DNA from: Chryseobacterium camelliae
GTDB taxonomy: Bacteria > Bacteroidota > Bacteroidia > Flavobacteriales > Weeksellaceae
Reading direction: 5' to 3'
Assembly: GCF_027920545.1 (NCBI RefSeq)
Contig: NZ_CP115859.1
Location: forward strand, 2,040,001 to 2,104,000
DNA length: 64,000 nt
Shown: positions 52,532-60,990 of the stretch, in pieces
How the letters are laid out: the number at the start of each line of letters is the position of its first letter
How positions within the stretch are numbered: the stretch's first letter is position 1
Program-made: the position numbers and the translations under genes
The notes under the pieces: model-generated
Told to the model about the DNA's origin: nothing
What the model saw: the letters and a program-made list of their open reading frames with translations, nothing else
The model's database searches: none

Positions 52532-53857
52532 ATGAGACGTAAAAATTTTATAACATTATTTTGGATATCCTTGGCAACGTCAATGTTCTTCTTCTTCGTA
52601 TTTACCGATGAGAAAAATATTGAAAATTTTGTGCTTACTATTCTTATTTCGTTTATCTATTCCTTTGTTTTAGGGGTAGGAAACTGGGGAATTAACGATT
52701 TTCTTAATAAAAAATTTCCATGGTCTGAAGCCACGACAAAAAGAGCGATTATAAGTATTATTTCAATTTTGATTGCGAATATCATTCTGGTGTATTTCTG
52801 TAATTATTTAAACTTTGTAGTCATTCAGAGATCGGCAACTACAGAAGAATATTTTTCGGGAAAATATAATTTCATCAACTGGTTTACCATTAATGTTGCT
52901 CTTTTAATCTCGGCTTTTCTCCATGCGAGAAGCTTCATGGAAGAGCTGAAAAAAACGTCTAAAAAAGAAGTTGTAGAACAAAAACTGATTGCTAAATCTG
53001 CCAATGCCCAGTTTGAAAGTCTTAAAAATCAGTTAGATCCCCACTTTTTATTTAATTCTCTGAATGTTTTAAGCTCCTTAATTGATGAAAATCCGAAACA
53101 GGCGCAGAAATTTACCGCTTCAATGTCAAAAATTTACAGATATGTTTTGGAGCAGAAAGACAAAGAATTGGTAACGGTAGAAGATGAGATTGAGTTTGCG
53201 AAAACCTATTGCGAATTGTTGAAAACAAGATTTGAGAATAGCGTGGATTTTGAATTTGATGTCAGAAATGAAGATTTGAAACGCTTTGTGGTTCCGCTTT
53301 CCTTACAACTGCTTTTGGAAAACTGTATCAAACACAATTTCGCGACATCTTTAAAACCATTAATTATCAAAGTCTTTTCAGAAAACGATACGCTTTGTAT
53401 TAAAAACAATCTGCAGATAAGAGAGCAGATTAAAGAAAGCGCAGGAATAGGGCTGGCCAATATTGTTCAGCGGTATTCTCTGCTTACAAAGCGGAATGTT
53501 TTCATCGAAAAATCTGAGGATTATTTTAAAGTAAAACTTCCGATGTTATTGGATAAACCAAATACAATCAGGATAAAAAATGATTCTGAAAATAGGGCAT
53601 ACGAAAAAGCACAAAAGAGGGTCAAAGAAATTAAAAGCTTTTATGCAAACTTATTTTCCTATGCTATCGTAATTACATTTTTAGTGATTCTTAACCTGAT
53701 TACTTCTCCAAAGCATTTATGGTTTTACTGGCCGATGTTAGGTTGGGGAATAGGCGTTGCCGCACACGGAATCAGTGTATTCTCCATCGGAAGAACCTGG
53801 GAAGAGAAAAAAATACGGGAAATATTAGAAAAAGAAGATCAACACAAAAACCGATAA
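52532..53857 (+). CDS. LytS/YehU-type sensor histidine kinase fused to a C-terminal 2TM domain
   Basis: The 441-aa protein has four N-terminal membrane helices, then the His_kinase domain with LKNQLDPHFLFNSLNVLSSL (phospho-acceptor His171) and an ATPase part containing LQLLLENCIKHNF and SAGIGLANIVQRY. Unusually, residues 356-441 form a second membrane module of the 2TM family (YEKAQKRVKEIKSFYANLF, LWFYWPMLGWGIG, GRTWEEKKIREIL). The following genes encode free-standing 2TM proteins and a LytTR response regulator, which is presumably its partner. The signal is unknown. Confidence 0.9.
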   Translation: MRRKNFITLFWISLATSMFFFFVFTDEKNIENFVLTILISFIYSFVLGVGNWGINDFLNKKFPWSEATTKRAIISIISILIANIILVYFCNYLNFVVIQRSATTEEYFSGKYNFINWFTINVALLISAFLHARSFMEELKKTSKKEVVEQKLIAKSANAQFESLKNQLDPHFLFNSLNVLSSLIDENPKQAQKFTASMSKIYRYVLEQKDKELVTVEDEIEFAKTYCELLKTRFENSVDFEFDVRNEDLKRFVVPLSLQLLLENCIKHNFATSLKPLIIKVFSENDTLCIKNNLQIREQIKESAGIGLANIVQRYSLLTKRNVFIEKSEDYFKVKLPMLLDKPNTIRIKNDSENRAYEKAQKRVKEIKSFYANLFSYAIVITFLVILNLITSPKHLWFYWPMLGWGIGVAAHGISVFSIGRTWEEKKIREILEKEDQHKNR

Positions 53858-53859
53858 AG

Positions 53860-54159
53860 ATGATCAATATAGATGAAAACGACATCCGCTATAAAGAAGC
53901 GGAAAAAAGGGTGAAAAAAATCAAAGGATTTTATATTCACCTGATGGTTTATATTTTTACGAATATTCTTGTCATTGCCCTTCAATTTTTCGACACTGAT
54001 AATAAAGAACAATGGAGCTGGAAAATACTTCAGTTACCTTTATTCTGGGGGATTTGTCTTGTCGCTCACGGATTAAGCGTTTTTTTACCACCGCTTGTCC
54101 TTGGAAAACGTTGGGAAGAAAGAAAAATTAAAGAACTCATGGATAAAGAAAAAAAGTAA
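53860..54159 (+). CDS. 2TM domain protein
   Basis: The 99-aa protein (ATG 2 nt after the kinase stop) has the 2TM pattern: charged helix IRYKEAEKRVKKIKGFYIHL, two membrane helices and the end LGKRWEERKIKELMDKEKK. It is homologous to the C-terminal tail of the preceding histidine kinase. The small domain is common in Bacteroidetes next to LytTR regulators, function unknown. It may interact with the kinase tail in the membrane, which is inference. Confidence 0.85.
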   Translation: MINIDENDIRYKEAEKRVKKIKGFYIHLMVYIFTNILVIALQFFDTDNKEQWSWKILQLPLFWGICLVAHGLSVFLPPLVLGKRWEERKIKELMDKEKK

Positions 54160-54160
54160 C

Positions 54161-54727
54161 ATGAAAGAGCTTACGATTGTATTTTACATTTCGATGGGAA
54201 TTTGGTTTTTAAGCGAAATTTTGTACAAAAAAATACTTACATCCGGTCAAAATGCTCGTAAAAAAGACAAATCAACATTAAATATTTTATGGATTGTTAT
54301 TGTTCCGTCCATATTTTTTGCTGTTATTGTTTCGAATATGTTCCAATTTCCGATCAGTAAAGAAAAGTGGATATTTTTTCTCGGAGAGGGCTTCATTATT
54401 ATCGGAATTCTTTTCAGATGGATTATAATTCGTTCTTTAGGTAAATATTTTACGGTAGATGTGAGCATTAGGGAAGATCATAAAATTAAAAAAGAAGGGT
54501 TTTATAAATATGTAAGACATCCTTCATATGCTTTTGCATTGCTCACTTTTGTAGGACTAGGCTTATTCCTGAATGACTGGATTTCATTCGCTATCGCTTT
54601 TATTCCTCCGTTTCTGGCATTCAATTACAGAATTAAAGTAGAAGAACAAGCTCTGATCGAGCAGTTTGGAGATGAATATATTCAATACAGAAAAGAAACA
54701 AAAAGACTGATTCCCTTTATTTATTGA
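54161..54727 (+). CDS. ICMT-like isoprenylcysteine/phospholipid methyltransferase family protein
   Basis: The 188-aa membrane protein begins at the ATG 1 nt after the 2TM stop (MKELTIVFYISMGIWFLSE). The C-terminal half has the ICMT/PEMT signature YKYVRHPSYAFALLTFVGLG and EEQALIEQFGDEYIQYRKET, ending in RLIPFIY. Such proteins methylate lipids or hydrophobic cysteines using SAM, but bacterial members are mostly uncharacterised. It is in the operon of the sensor kinase. A start earlier than 54161 would overlap the 2TM gene. Confidence 0.85.
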   Translation: MKELTIVFYISMGIWFLSEILYKKILTSGQNARKKDKSTLNILWIVIVPSIFFAVIVSNMFQFPISKEKWIFFLGEGFIIIGILFRWIIIRSLGKYFTVDVSIREDHKIKKEGFYKYVRHPSYAFALLTFVGLGLFLNDWISFAIAFIPPFLAFNYRIKVEEQALIEQFGDEYIQYRKETKRLIPFIY

Positions 54728-54755
54728 GACAAAATAACTGGTAACACATAAAATT

Positions 54756-54788
54756 AAAATCCCGGTTCTCCATTGAGCCGGGATTTTT
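54756..54788 (+). terminator. Intrinsic terminator after the ICMT-like gene
   Basis: AAAATCCCGG with a short extension pairs with CCGGGATTTT; the loop is about 10 nt and T residues follow. It separates the kinase operon from the next 2TM genes. Confidence 0.88.
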
Positions 54789-54828
54789 ACAATTCGGGAA
54801 TCATTTTCTACGGTTCGGTAATATAAAA

Positions 54829-54860
54829 TTGATTTGAGGTGGTTTGCAGGCCTACATTTG
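54829..54860 (+). promoter_or_regulatory. Promoter of the second 2TM gene unit
   Basis: TACATTTG at 54853-54860 matches the -7 consensus, and a TTG at 54829-54831 lies 21 nt upstream. The ATG of the next gene is about 43 nt downstream. This makes a separate transcription unit after the preceding terminator. Confidence 0.6.
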
Positions 54861-54903
54861 TATCAACAAAAACAAACAATTCAATCTCTTAAAAATTATA
54901 ATT

Positions 54904-55200
54904 ATGGAAAATTTATCTTACCAAAAAGAAGTGTTAGCTTACGAAAAAGCATCAAAAAGAGTAAAAGATCTTAAAGGTTTCTACGGTAATCTTACTTCTT
55001 ACTGCCTTGTGATTCCTTTCTTATTTATTTTAAACTTGATTACTTCTCCGGAACATCTATGGTTTTACTGGCCAATGTTAGGTTGGGGAATCGGACTTCT
55101 GGCACATGCGGTAAATACTTTTGGAATCGGAAAAGACTGGGAAGAAAGAAAAATTAAGCAATTGATGGATGAAGAAAAAAGCAGAACAAAAACACTTTAA
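54904..55200 (+). CDS. 2TM domain protein, close to the kinase tail
   Basis: The 98-aa protein has a charged helix (YEKASKRVKDLKGFYGNLTS), two membrane helices containing NLITSPEHLWFYWPMLGWGI, and the end KDWEERKIKQLMDEEK. The middle is nearly identical to the C-terminal tail of the histidine kinase at 52532-53857. The two thus arose by duplication and fusion. I start at the ATG at 54904, which follows the promoter at 54829-54860 at a normal distance. Confidence 0.87.
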   Translation: MENLSYQKEVLAYEKASKRVKDLKGFYGNLTSYCLVIPFLFILNLITSPEHLWFYWPMLGWGIGLLAHAVNTFGIGKDWEERKIKQLMDEEKSRTKTL

Positions 55201-55233
55201 TTAAAAAATAATAACCACTTAAAAATTAATACG

Positions 55234-55509
55234 ATGAACTACAATCAGGCACAACAAAGAGTAAACGATCTGAAAAAATTCTATAAAAACCTTTTATGGT
55301 TCGGGATCGTGGCAGTAATCATCTTTTTTAATGATGTTTTTGAAAGCGGAAGGTTGGACTTCTCTTTATTCAGAGGATCTACTATTTTGATAATCTGGGC
55401 GATCTTTTTAACGATAAAAGCGGTAAAATTATTTCTTTTCAATGCTGATTGGGAAAAAGGGGTGATTGAAAAAGAAATGAGGAAATCAAAAGAACCGATT
55501 AAGTTTTAA
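55234..55509 (+). CDS. 2TM domain protein, more divergent
   Basis: The 91-aa protein starts MNYNQAQQRVNDLKKFYKNL, like the other 2TM proteins, and has two membrane helices (FGIVAVIIFFNDVF and STILIIWAIFLTIKAVKLF) with a final charged helix NADWEKGVIEKEMRKSKEP. It lies 33 nt after the previous gene and before the LytTR regulator, in the same direction. It is a third member of the family in this cluster. Confidence 0.82.
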   Translation: MNYNQAQQRVNDLKKFYKNLLWFGIVAVIIFFNDVFESGRLDFSLFRGSTILIIWAIFLTIKAVKLFLFNADWEKGVIEKEMRKSKEPIKF

Positions 55510-55567
55510 AGGCTAATAATTTTTAATTAATTTTATTTCGAAATTGTAAACTAAAATCGGGAACTCA

Positions 55568-56311
55568 ATGATCAAAACAGTCATTATCGAAGACGAAAAA
55601 CCGGCTTCAAGAAAATTGGAAAGAATGCTCAGTGAATTTCCTGACATTGAAGTGGTTGAAAAAATAGAATCCGTAGAAGAAGGAGTACTGTGGTTTTCTG
55701 AAAATGAGCATCCTCAGTTGATATTTTCGGATATAGTTTTAGGAGATGGTCTGTCGTTCGATATTTTTGAAAAGGTCCCAACCAAAGGTTTTATTATTTA
55801 TACGACAGCTTTTGATCAGTATACTTTAAAAGCGTTTAAATTAAACAGTATTGATTATCTTTTGAAGCCTATTTTGGATGAAGATTTGGCTGGAGCTATT
55901 GAAAAATACAAATCATTTATTCCTTCAGATAGCTCTGTCAATTCACAAGAAATTAAGCAGTTAATAAAAAAAGAAAAGACAATGCTTTCCAGGGTTTTAG
56001 TAAAAATAGGATATAATCTTAAAATTGTGCAAACCCATGAAATAAGCTGTTTTTTCAGTGAAAATAAGATTGTTTATCTGCAGACTCAGGAGAGAGCTTT
56101 TCCGTCGGATTTTACACTGGATGAGCTGGAAGATATTCTTGATGACAAAAAATTCTTTCGAACGAATCGGCAGTTTATCATCAATTCCGATTACATTAAA
56201 AACATCCACACTTCACCCAGTTACAAAGTAGAACTGGAATTTCAGCCACAGGAAGAAATTACGGTAAGCCGCGATCGTGTAAAAGATTTTAAAGACTGGT
56301 TGGTAAGCTAG
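55568..56311 (+). CDS. LytTR-family response regulator
   Basis: The 247-aa protein has an N-terminal receiver domain (MIKTVIIEDEKPASRKLERM, phospho-acceptor Asp55 in LIFSDIVLGDG, then YTTAFDQYTLKAFKLNSIDY). It has a C-terminal LytTR DNA-binding domain (ISCFFSENKIVYLQTQERAF, RTNRQFIINSDYIKN). It is the probable partner of the LytS-type kinase four genes upstream. Targets are not indicated. The start ATG at 55568 fits the receiver fold. Confidence 0.93.
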   Translation: MIKTVIIEDEKPASRKLERMLSEFPDIEVVEKIESVEEGVLWFSENEHPQLIFSDIVLGDGLSFDIFEKVPTKGFIIYTTAFDQYTLKAFKLNSIDYLLKPILDEDLAGAIEKYKSFIPSDSSVNSQEIKQLIKKEKTMLSRVLVKIGYNLKIVQTHEISCFFSENKIVYLQTQERAFPSDFTLDELEDILDDKKFFRTNRQFIINSDYIKNIHTSPSYKVELEFQPQEEITVSRDRVKDFKDWLVS

Positions 56312-56379
56312 TTTACGAAGAATTAAAACAGATAAAAAGCTTCTTCAATCTAATAATCTATCAACTAATAATCGGTCAA

Positions 56380-57276
56380 TTACCTGTAATCTATACGGTT
56401 AGATTCGATGTCTTCAAGTTGTTTTACAATAGATTTCGGAATCTCATCACTGTCAATCGGAAAGCTTATGGAATCAGGAATAAAACTTTTTCTATCCGCT
56501 TTCTGGAAGATTTCAAACAGAGCAATAGGCTCTTGATTAAAACTGATACATGTACTTATAAAATGCAACTCATGGAGCTTATATTCTGGATTCTTCAGCT
56601 TTTCATGGATGTCTTTTATCCTTGAAATAAAATGTCTTTGCCGGATAAATGTATTGCTGTTCATAATGATGAAAACGTAATCCGAATAAGCAGTTACTTT
56701 CCCGAAATATTTGTGTCGGTCACCACCGCTTCTCTCAATAAAATATTCGCCGGAAGTTTCAGATTTATAGATTTCCGTTGCCGAACGCCAGATTCGGTCT
56801 TCTTTAGCTTGTAAAGGATTTTCAGGGAGATTCCTGTTATAAGAATACCAACAGCCGACAAGCCTGTCAAGCAGTTCCGTGTTCTGCTTCACATTACCCA
56901 CATCAATTCTGAGATCATTGAAATTAAATGATTCTGTGTTCGAATTGATGAATTCAATATAATTTGAATACCCTAAAACTTTGACAATCAAGCTTAATTT
57001 TGCCAGATTGGGTTTGCTTACAACAGCATTTTCATTCTGATAATATTTTTTTAATTTATTGATAATCAAATGTTCATATAAATAATTGGAACCTAATAAG
57101 TCGGGTTCTTTTTTTATGTCTCTTTCAATAGTATTGTTGATAATGAGGTCATTGAGTTCGGCAACAATATAGGACCATTCGGTTTTTGAAACATCTTCCC
57201 AGTGATTTTTCTTTAAGAAATGATGGCTTAAGAAATTCATTAATTTCTCCAGATGCAGAATATCTTCTTTTTTCAT
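56380..57276 (-). CDS. Hypothetical protein, 298 aa
   Basis: I do not recognise this protein. It has no signal peptide or membrane helix. The N-terminal 120 residues look helical (MKKEDILHLEKLMNFLSHHF, LLGSNYLYEHLIINKLKKYY). The central part has a motif VGCWYSYNRNLPENPLQ resembling a ligand- or signalling-type beta domain that begins with GCWYSYNR. It is monocistronic and convergent to the LytTR regulator. Confidence 0.65.
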   Translation of the reverse strand: MKKEDILHLEKLMNFLSHHFLKKNHWEDVSKTEWSYIVAELNDLIINNTIERDIKKEPDLLGSNYLYEHLIINKLKKYYQNENAVVSKPNLAKLSLIVKVLGYSNYIEFINSNTESFNFNDLRIDVGNVKQNTELLDRLVGCWYSYNRNLPENPLQAKEDRIWRSATEIYKSETSGEYFIERSGGDRHKYFGKVTAYSDYVFIIMNSNTFIRQRHFISRIKDIHEKLKNPEYKLHELHFISTCISFNQEPIALFEIFQKADRKSFIPDSISFPIDSDEIPKSIVKQLEDIESNRIDYR

Positions 57277-57376
57277 AATACCAATTTAAGATTATTTTAA
57301 AACCAAAAAAGATTTTTACAAGACTTTTATATTTTGAAATCGAAAGATATTTGAGCAGATACTAAAAGTTAAAACA

Positions 57377-58117
57377 ATGGAAACAAAAATCTTATTACAG
57401 AATGATCCACTTTGGAACAGACTTCAGGGATTTTCACTAGACAATCCGAATGTAGATTTTCCTTTTTCAAAAAAACTGGCAAAAGAAGAAAACTGGACGA
57501 TAGGTTTTACAAAAAAAGCAATTGAAGAATATAAAAAGTTCGTTTATTTATGCTGTATTCTACCAAATGGTGCTTCTCCGAGCGAAATTGTGGATAAAGT
57601 CTGGCATATGCATCTCATCTATACCCAAAGCTACTGGGAAGAATTTTGTCCGACGATATTACAGCGAAATCTACATCATTATCCCTCAAAAGGAGGTTTG
57701 AGTGAAAAGGAGAAGCACGAAAACTGGTTCCGTCATACTTTGAAAAAATACGAAGAAATTTTTCATGAAAAAGCTCCGCAAGAAATTTGGATAGACAAAA
57801 AAGAGAGTTCCAAACGAAGAAAACCTTGGCTGAATAATTTCAAAATTCTTTCTGTTCTTTCAATACTTTTTATAGTAGGTTCCTGTTCAGACAGAATAGG
57901 TAATTTGCTCTCAGTCCTATTTATATTAATTCCCGGTGGTTTTCTGTTGGTTTCTTTCCTGTCATGGGTTTCTAATAAAAATAACAATTCGAAAAACCCG
58001 GACAAAAACAACGGGGGAGATTGTGGATCGGGAGGAAGTTGCAGCAGTTCGTCGAGTTGCGGCAGTTCTTGTGGAAGCGGCTGTGGTGGCGGTTGTGGAG
58101 GATGTGGCGGAAGTTAA
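57377..58117 (+). CDS. GRDP-like membrane protein with Gly/Cys/Ser-rich tail
   Basis: The 246-aa protein has an N-terminal domain with VDKVWHMHLIYTQSYWEEFC and HHYPSKGG, the pattern of glycine-rich-domain (GRDP/PF07173-like) proteins. Two membrane helices follow (SVLSILFIVGSCSDR and LLSVLFILIPGGFLLVSFL). The last 35 residues are almost only Gly, Ser and Cys (GSCSSSSSC, CGSGCGGGCGGCGGS), with ten Cys. Similar tails occur in bacterial TIGR04222-type membrane proteins. The role of the tail may be metal binding or cross-linking; unknown. The next gene starts 12 nt later. Confidence 0.8.
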   Translation: METKILLQNDPLWNRLQGFSLDNPNVDFPFSKKLAKEENWTIGFTKKAIEEYKKFVYLCCILPNGASPSEIVDKVWHMHLIYTQSYWEEFCPTILQRNLHHYPSKGGLSEKEKHENWFRHTLKKYEEIFHEKAPQEIWIDKKESSKRRKPWLNNFKILSVLSILFIVGSCSDRIGNLLSVLFILIPGGFLLVSFLSWVSNKNNNSKNPDKNNGGDCGSGGSCSSSSSCGSSCGSGCGGGCGGCGGS

Positions 58118-58129
58118 AAAGAAGAAACA

Positions 58130-58480
58130 ATGAAAACATACTTTATTCACAGCGTATCGATTCTGATAAGTTTTATATGGCTTATCCTAATCAACCATAC
58201 TGTTAATCCGATTTCTTTGAAAGGGCCTCATTTTCTCAAATTCTATTTGATTCTGATCTTTGGATTTTATGCTTCAATTCTTGCTTTAAAATTATCTAAA
58301 GAAACTATTTCAACAACAACGTTTTACTTTATGATTTCCATTTTCTGTTTGGGAGTTATCAAATTAACCAAAGGAATTCTGTTAGGAAAATCAGTGGGGT
58401 TTTTAATTCTGATATTGATGATGGAATGTATTGTAGGAATGGTGTTTATGAACCATTATTTCAAGAGTAAAATTAATTGA
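58130..58480 (+). CDS. Small four-helix membrane protein
   Basis: The 116-aa protein is almost entirely hydrophobic with four predicted helices (ISFIWLILINHTV, FYLILIFGFYASILAL, FYFMISIFCLGVI, VGFLILILMMECIVG). I do not recognise the family. It starts 12 nt after the Gly/Cys-tail gene and probably functions with it. Confidence 0.7.
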   Translation: MKTYFIHSVSILISFIWLILINHTVNPISLKGPHFLKFYLILIFGFYASILALKLSKETISTTTFYFMISIFCLGVIKLTKGILLGKSVGFLILILMMECIVGMVFMNHYFKSKIN

Positions 58481-58528
58481 ATAAAAAAATCCGAAACCAT
58501 TTGCTTCGAATTCATATATAAATAAAAA

Positions 58529-58755
58529 TTAAATATTTTTCTGTTTTTCCTCCTCTGTTTTAAGACCATATTTTCTTATCGTAGCAGCGGTAATTGCTAC
58601 CAGTACAGCGCATAGAAAAAGATCAGATTTTTCAGGGTGCCAGATTTCTTGATAAATATTGTAGCCTAAAAGTACTGAAACAAAAAAAGTAAAATACTGT
58701 TAGCAGCTACATCCTGATTTTTTGAGAATGGAGTTTTTATAATATTATTTTTTAT
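58529..58755 (-). pseudogene. Frameshifted small membrane-protein gene remnant
   Basis: On the minus strand one frame reads KNNIIKTPFSKNQDVAANSI and then LLFLFQYF before a stop. The next frame, entered at an A7 run (58682-58688), continues FFVSVLLGYNIYQEIWHPEK, DLFLCAVLVAITAATIRKYG and LKTEEEKQKNI. Joined by a one-base shift at the A run, they give a plausible protein of about 75 aa with two membrane helices. The expected ATG is an ATA at about 58755, so start and frame are both damaged. Homopolymer sequencing error is possible for the shift but not for the missing start. Confidence 0.55.
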
Positions 58756-58816
58756 TGTTTATTTACTCAGTAAGTATGAAAACCCGAAATACGTTACAGA
58801 AAATTTTTAAATTTCT

Positions 58817-58850
58817 AAAAAAGCCCGGAAATTTTATTTCCAGGCTTTTA
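58817..58850 (-). terminator. Intrinsic terminator of mnmA
   Basis: AAAAAGCCcGGAAAT (58817-58831) pairs with ATTTCCaGGCTTTT with one mismatch, followed on the minus strand by T residues. It is just downstream of the mnmA stop. Confidence 0.75.
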
Positions 58851-58882
58851 AAATAGGTGAGTTTAGCTTTTGAAAAAGTGTT

Positions 58883-60070
58883 TTATGAGATCACTCCGCT
58901 TCCTAAAAGTTCTTCCCCAATATACCAGGATGCAAACTGTCCTTCAGCAATTGCTGACTGTGGTTCTTCAAACTGAATATAAAAAGCATCTTCAAACTGG
59001 TACAGAGTAGCTTTCTGTAGAGGTTGTCTATATCTGAATCTGGCCATGATCTCCATCGATTCTCCATTTTTTAATCTTAGATCCTCACGAACCCAATGCA
59101 ATTCGGAATTATCAATTTTTAAGGCTTTTTTTAATAATCCGGGAAAATGATGGCCTTCTCCTACGAAAAGAATATTGTTTTCCATGTCTCTGGAGATGAT
59201 AAAGCAGCTTTCTTTATGTCCGCCGATTCCTAATCCCTTACTTTGTCCGATCGTGAAAAATTGGGCACCTTGGTGCTTTCCGATTGCTTTTCCGTCTGAT
59301 TTTTTATAATTGATTTTTTGACTTAAAAATTCAAGTTCTTCCTGTTTTGAAGAAAATTCAGGAGTTTTTTTTGCAAAAAGCGGAGAATCCTTGAAAATTT
59401 CCACGATTTCACCTTCCTTCGGAACCAATTGCTGTTGCAAAAACTGAGGGAGACTCACTTTTCCGATAAAACATAATCCCTGAGAATCTTTTTTATCTGC
59501 CGTTACCAATCCGATTTCCTTTGCGATTTCCCTTACTTGAGGCTTTGTCAGCTCTCCAATGGGAAACAATGCTTTAGAAAGCTGATCCTGGCTTAACTGA
59601 CATAAGAAGTAGGATTGATCTTTATTGTTATCTTTTCCGGCTAAAAGATGGAAAATTTCCTTACCGTTTTCATCGATGGTTGAATCTACTCTTGCATAAT
59701 GTCCTGTTGCCACTTTATCTGCGCCCAAAGACATCGCCGTTTTCATAAAAACATCGAATTTTACTTCTCTGTTACACAAAACATCAGGGTTTGGAGTTCT
59801 TCCCTTCTGATATTCATCGAACATGTAATCAACGATTCTTTCCTTGTAAAGCTCACTCATATCGATCACCTGAAACGGAATTCCAAGCTTTTGAGCAACC
59901 ATTAATGCATCATTACTGTCTTCGATCCACGGACATTCATCTTCCAGTGTTACCGAAGCATCATTCCAGTTTCTCATAAACAAAGCCACGACTTCATGAC
60001 CTTGCTGTTGCAGCAAATATGCCGTTACACTGGAATCTACACCTCCTGAGAGGCCTACTACTACTTTCAT
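58883..60070 (-). CDS. mnmA: MnmA, tRNA-uridine 2-sulfurtransferase
   Basis: The 395-aa protein begins [20 protein letters not shown] with the PP-loop, then [19 protein letters not shown], the first catalytic Cys in [12 protein letters not shown] and the second in [12 protein letters not shown]. It makes 2-thiouridine at the wobble position of tRNA-Lys, Glu and Gln, the same uridine MnmG modifies. Length fits the Bacteroidetes form. It is monocistronic with its own terminator. Confidence 0.96.
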   Translation of the reverse strand: MKVVVGLSGGVDSSVTAYLLQQQGHEVVALFMRNWNDASVTLEDECPWIEDSNDALMVAQKLGIPFQVIDMSELYKERIVDYMFDEYQKGRTPNPDVLCNREVKFDVFMKTAMSLGADKVATGHYARVDSTIDENGKEIFHLLAGKDNNKDQSYFLCQLSQDQLSKALFPIGELTKPQVREIAKEIGLVTADKKDSQGLCFIGKVSLPQFLQQQLVPKEGEIVEIFKDSPLFAKKTPEFSSKQEELEFLSQKINYKKSDGKAIGKHQGAQFFTIGQSKGLGIGGHKESCFIISRDMENNILFVGEGHHFPGLLKKALKIDNSELHWVREDLRLKNGESMEIMARFRYRQPLQKATLYQFEDAFYIQFEEPQSAIAEGQFASWYIGEELLGSGVIS

Positions 60071-60185
60071 GTTATTTCAATTTTACGAAACTCTTAACGG
60101 GAGTTCTTAGTTTGATGCGGCAAAAATACAACTAAAAAAATTCGTAAAAAAACCATAATTTTAAACATTGACAAAAACAATTAAT

Positions 60186-60713
60186 ATGAAAAAGCTTATT
60201 ATTCCTTTATTTCTGATGATTTCAGGCTCAATATTTTCACAGGTTGCAATTGGTGCTTCACCGGAAAATACTAATCGTTGGACTTTCGGTGGGGGAATCG
60301 GATTTGGTTTCGGAAGCAATAGTTATTTTAATCTTTCAGCAGCACCAAGAGTCGGATACAGGCTCACCGATGATCTTGAAGGCGGGGTTTTGGGGAGTAT
60401 TTCGTGGCAGAAATCAAATGCTTACAGTTCAACGATGCTTGGAGTCGGTCCTTTTCTGAATTATTATATTGCAAGAACATTTTTTATAAGTGCTAATTAT
60501 CAGCATTATTTCATCAATTATAAAGATAAGATTTACGATTTTAAAGCCAATGAAAATGAGGATGCATTGTATCTTGGAGGAGGATATATGCAGAGAATAG
60601 GTACCAATTCTTATATGCAGATCGGGGCGATGTATAATGTGTTTTGGAAAGAAAATGAAAGTGTTTTTTCAAGCGGATTTGTCCCGAGTGTTGGTTTTGT
60701 AGTGGGGCTTTAG
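60186..60713 (+). CDS. Outer-membrane beta-barrel protein
   Basis: The 175-aa protein starts at the ATG at 60186 (MKKLIIPLFLMISGSIFSQ), a signal peptide. The remainder alternates hydrophobic and aromatic residues in strands (RWTFGGGIGFGFGSNSYFNL, VGYRLTDDLEGGVLG, FFISANYQHYFINYKDK) and ends VGFVVGL, as in small OmpW/OmpA-type barrels. The function is unknown. An ATG-like start 18 nt earlier would add MTKTIN before the signal peptide. Confidence 0.82.
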   Translation: MKKLIIPLFLMISGSIFSQVAIGASPENTNRWTFGGGIGFGFGSNSYFNLSAAPRVGYRLTDDLEGGVLGSISWQKSNAYSSTMLGVGPFLNYYIARTFFISANYQHYFINYKDKIYDFKANENEDALYLGGGYMQRIGTNSYMQIGAMYNVFWKENESVFSSGFVPSVGFVVGL

Positions 60714-60748
60714 AGCTCTATATTCAAAAATTTATGATGAGAATTTAA

Positions 60749-60910
60749 TTTAAACGCAAAGATTTAATTATTTACTTTTTTGATTTTTAGGAGCAAAGGC
60801 AAATAAATTTGCTTCACAAAGCTTGAAAACAAAGCTTCATCAAATCAACTTGTTGATTCAATCTTTGCTTCTTAAATAATATATAGATTTCAATAAACCT
60901 TTGCGTTAAA
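60749..60910. repeat. Palindromic intergenic repeat with CGCAAAG ends
   Basis: The spacer between the barrel gene and clpC carries ACGCAAAG (60754-60761) with flanking TTTAA at the left end and CTTTGCGT (60899-60906) with TTAAA at the right end as an inverted pair. Internal copies of GCAAAG (GAGCAAAGGC, GAAGCAAAG on the other strand) and the short palindrome ATCAACTTGTTGAT make it look like a degenerate MITE or REP unit of about 160 bp. Confidence 0.5.
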
Positions 60911-60936
60911 AAAGTAAAAGATTATACATTTAAAAT

Positions 60937-60969
60937 AAAAAAGCATCGGGAATTTTCCCGATGCTTTTT
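60937..60969. terminator. Bidirectional intrinsic terminator before clpC end
   Basis: AAAAAAGCATCGGGAA pairs perfectly with TTCCCGATGCTTTTT around a TT loop. It serves clpC, whose stop is 22 nt away, and the rightward barrel gene. Confidence 0.9.
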
Positions 60970-60990
60970 CGTTATGATTAAATTATTTAT

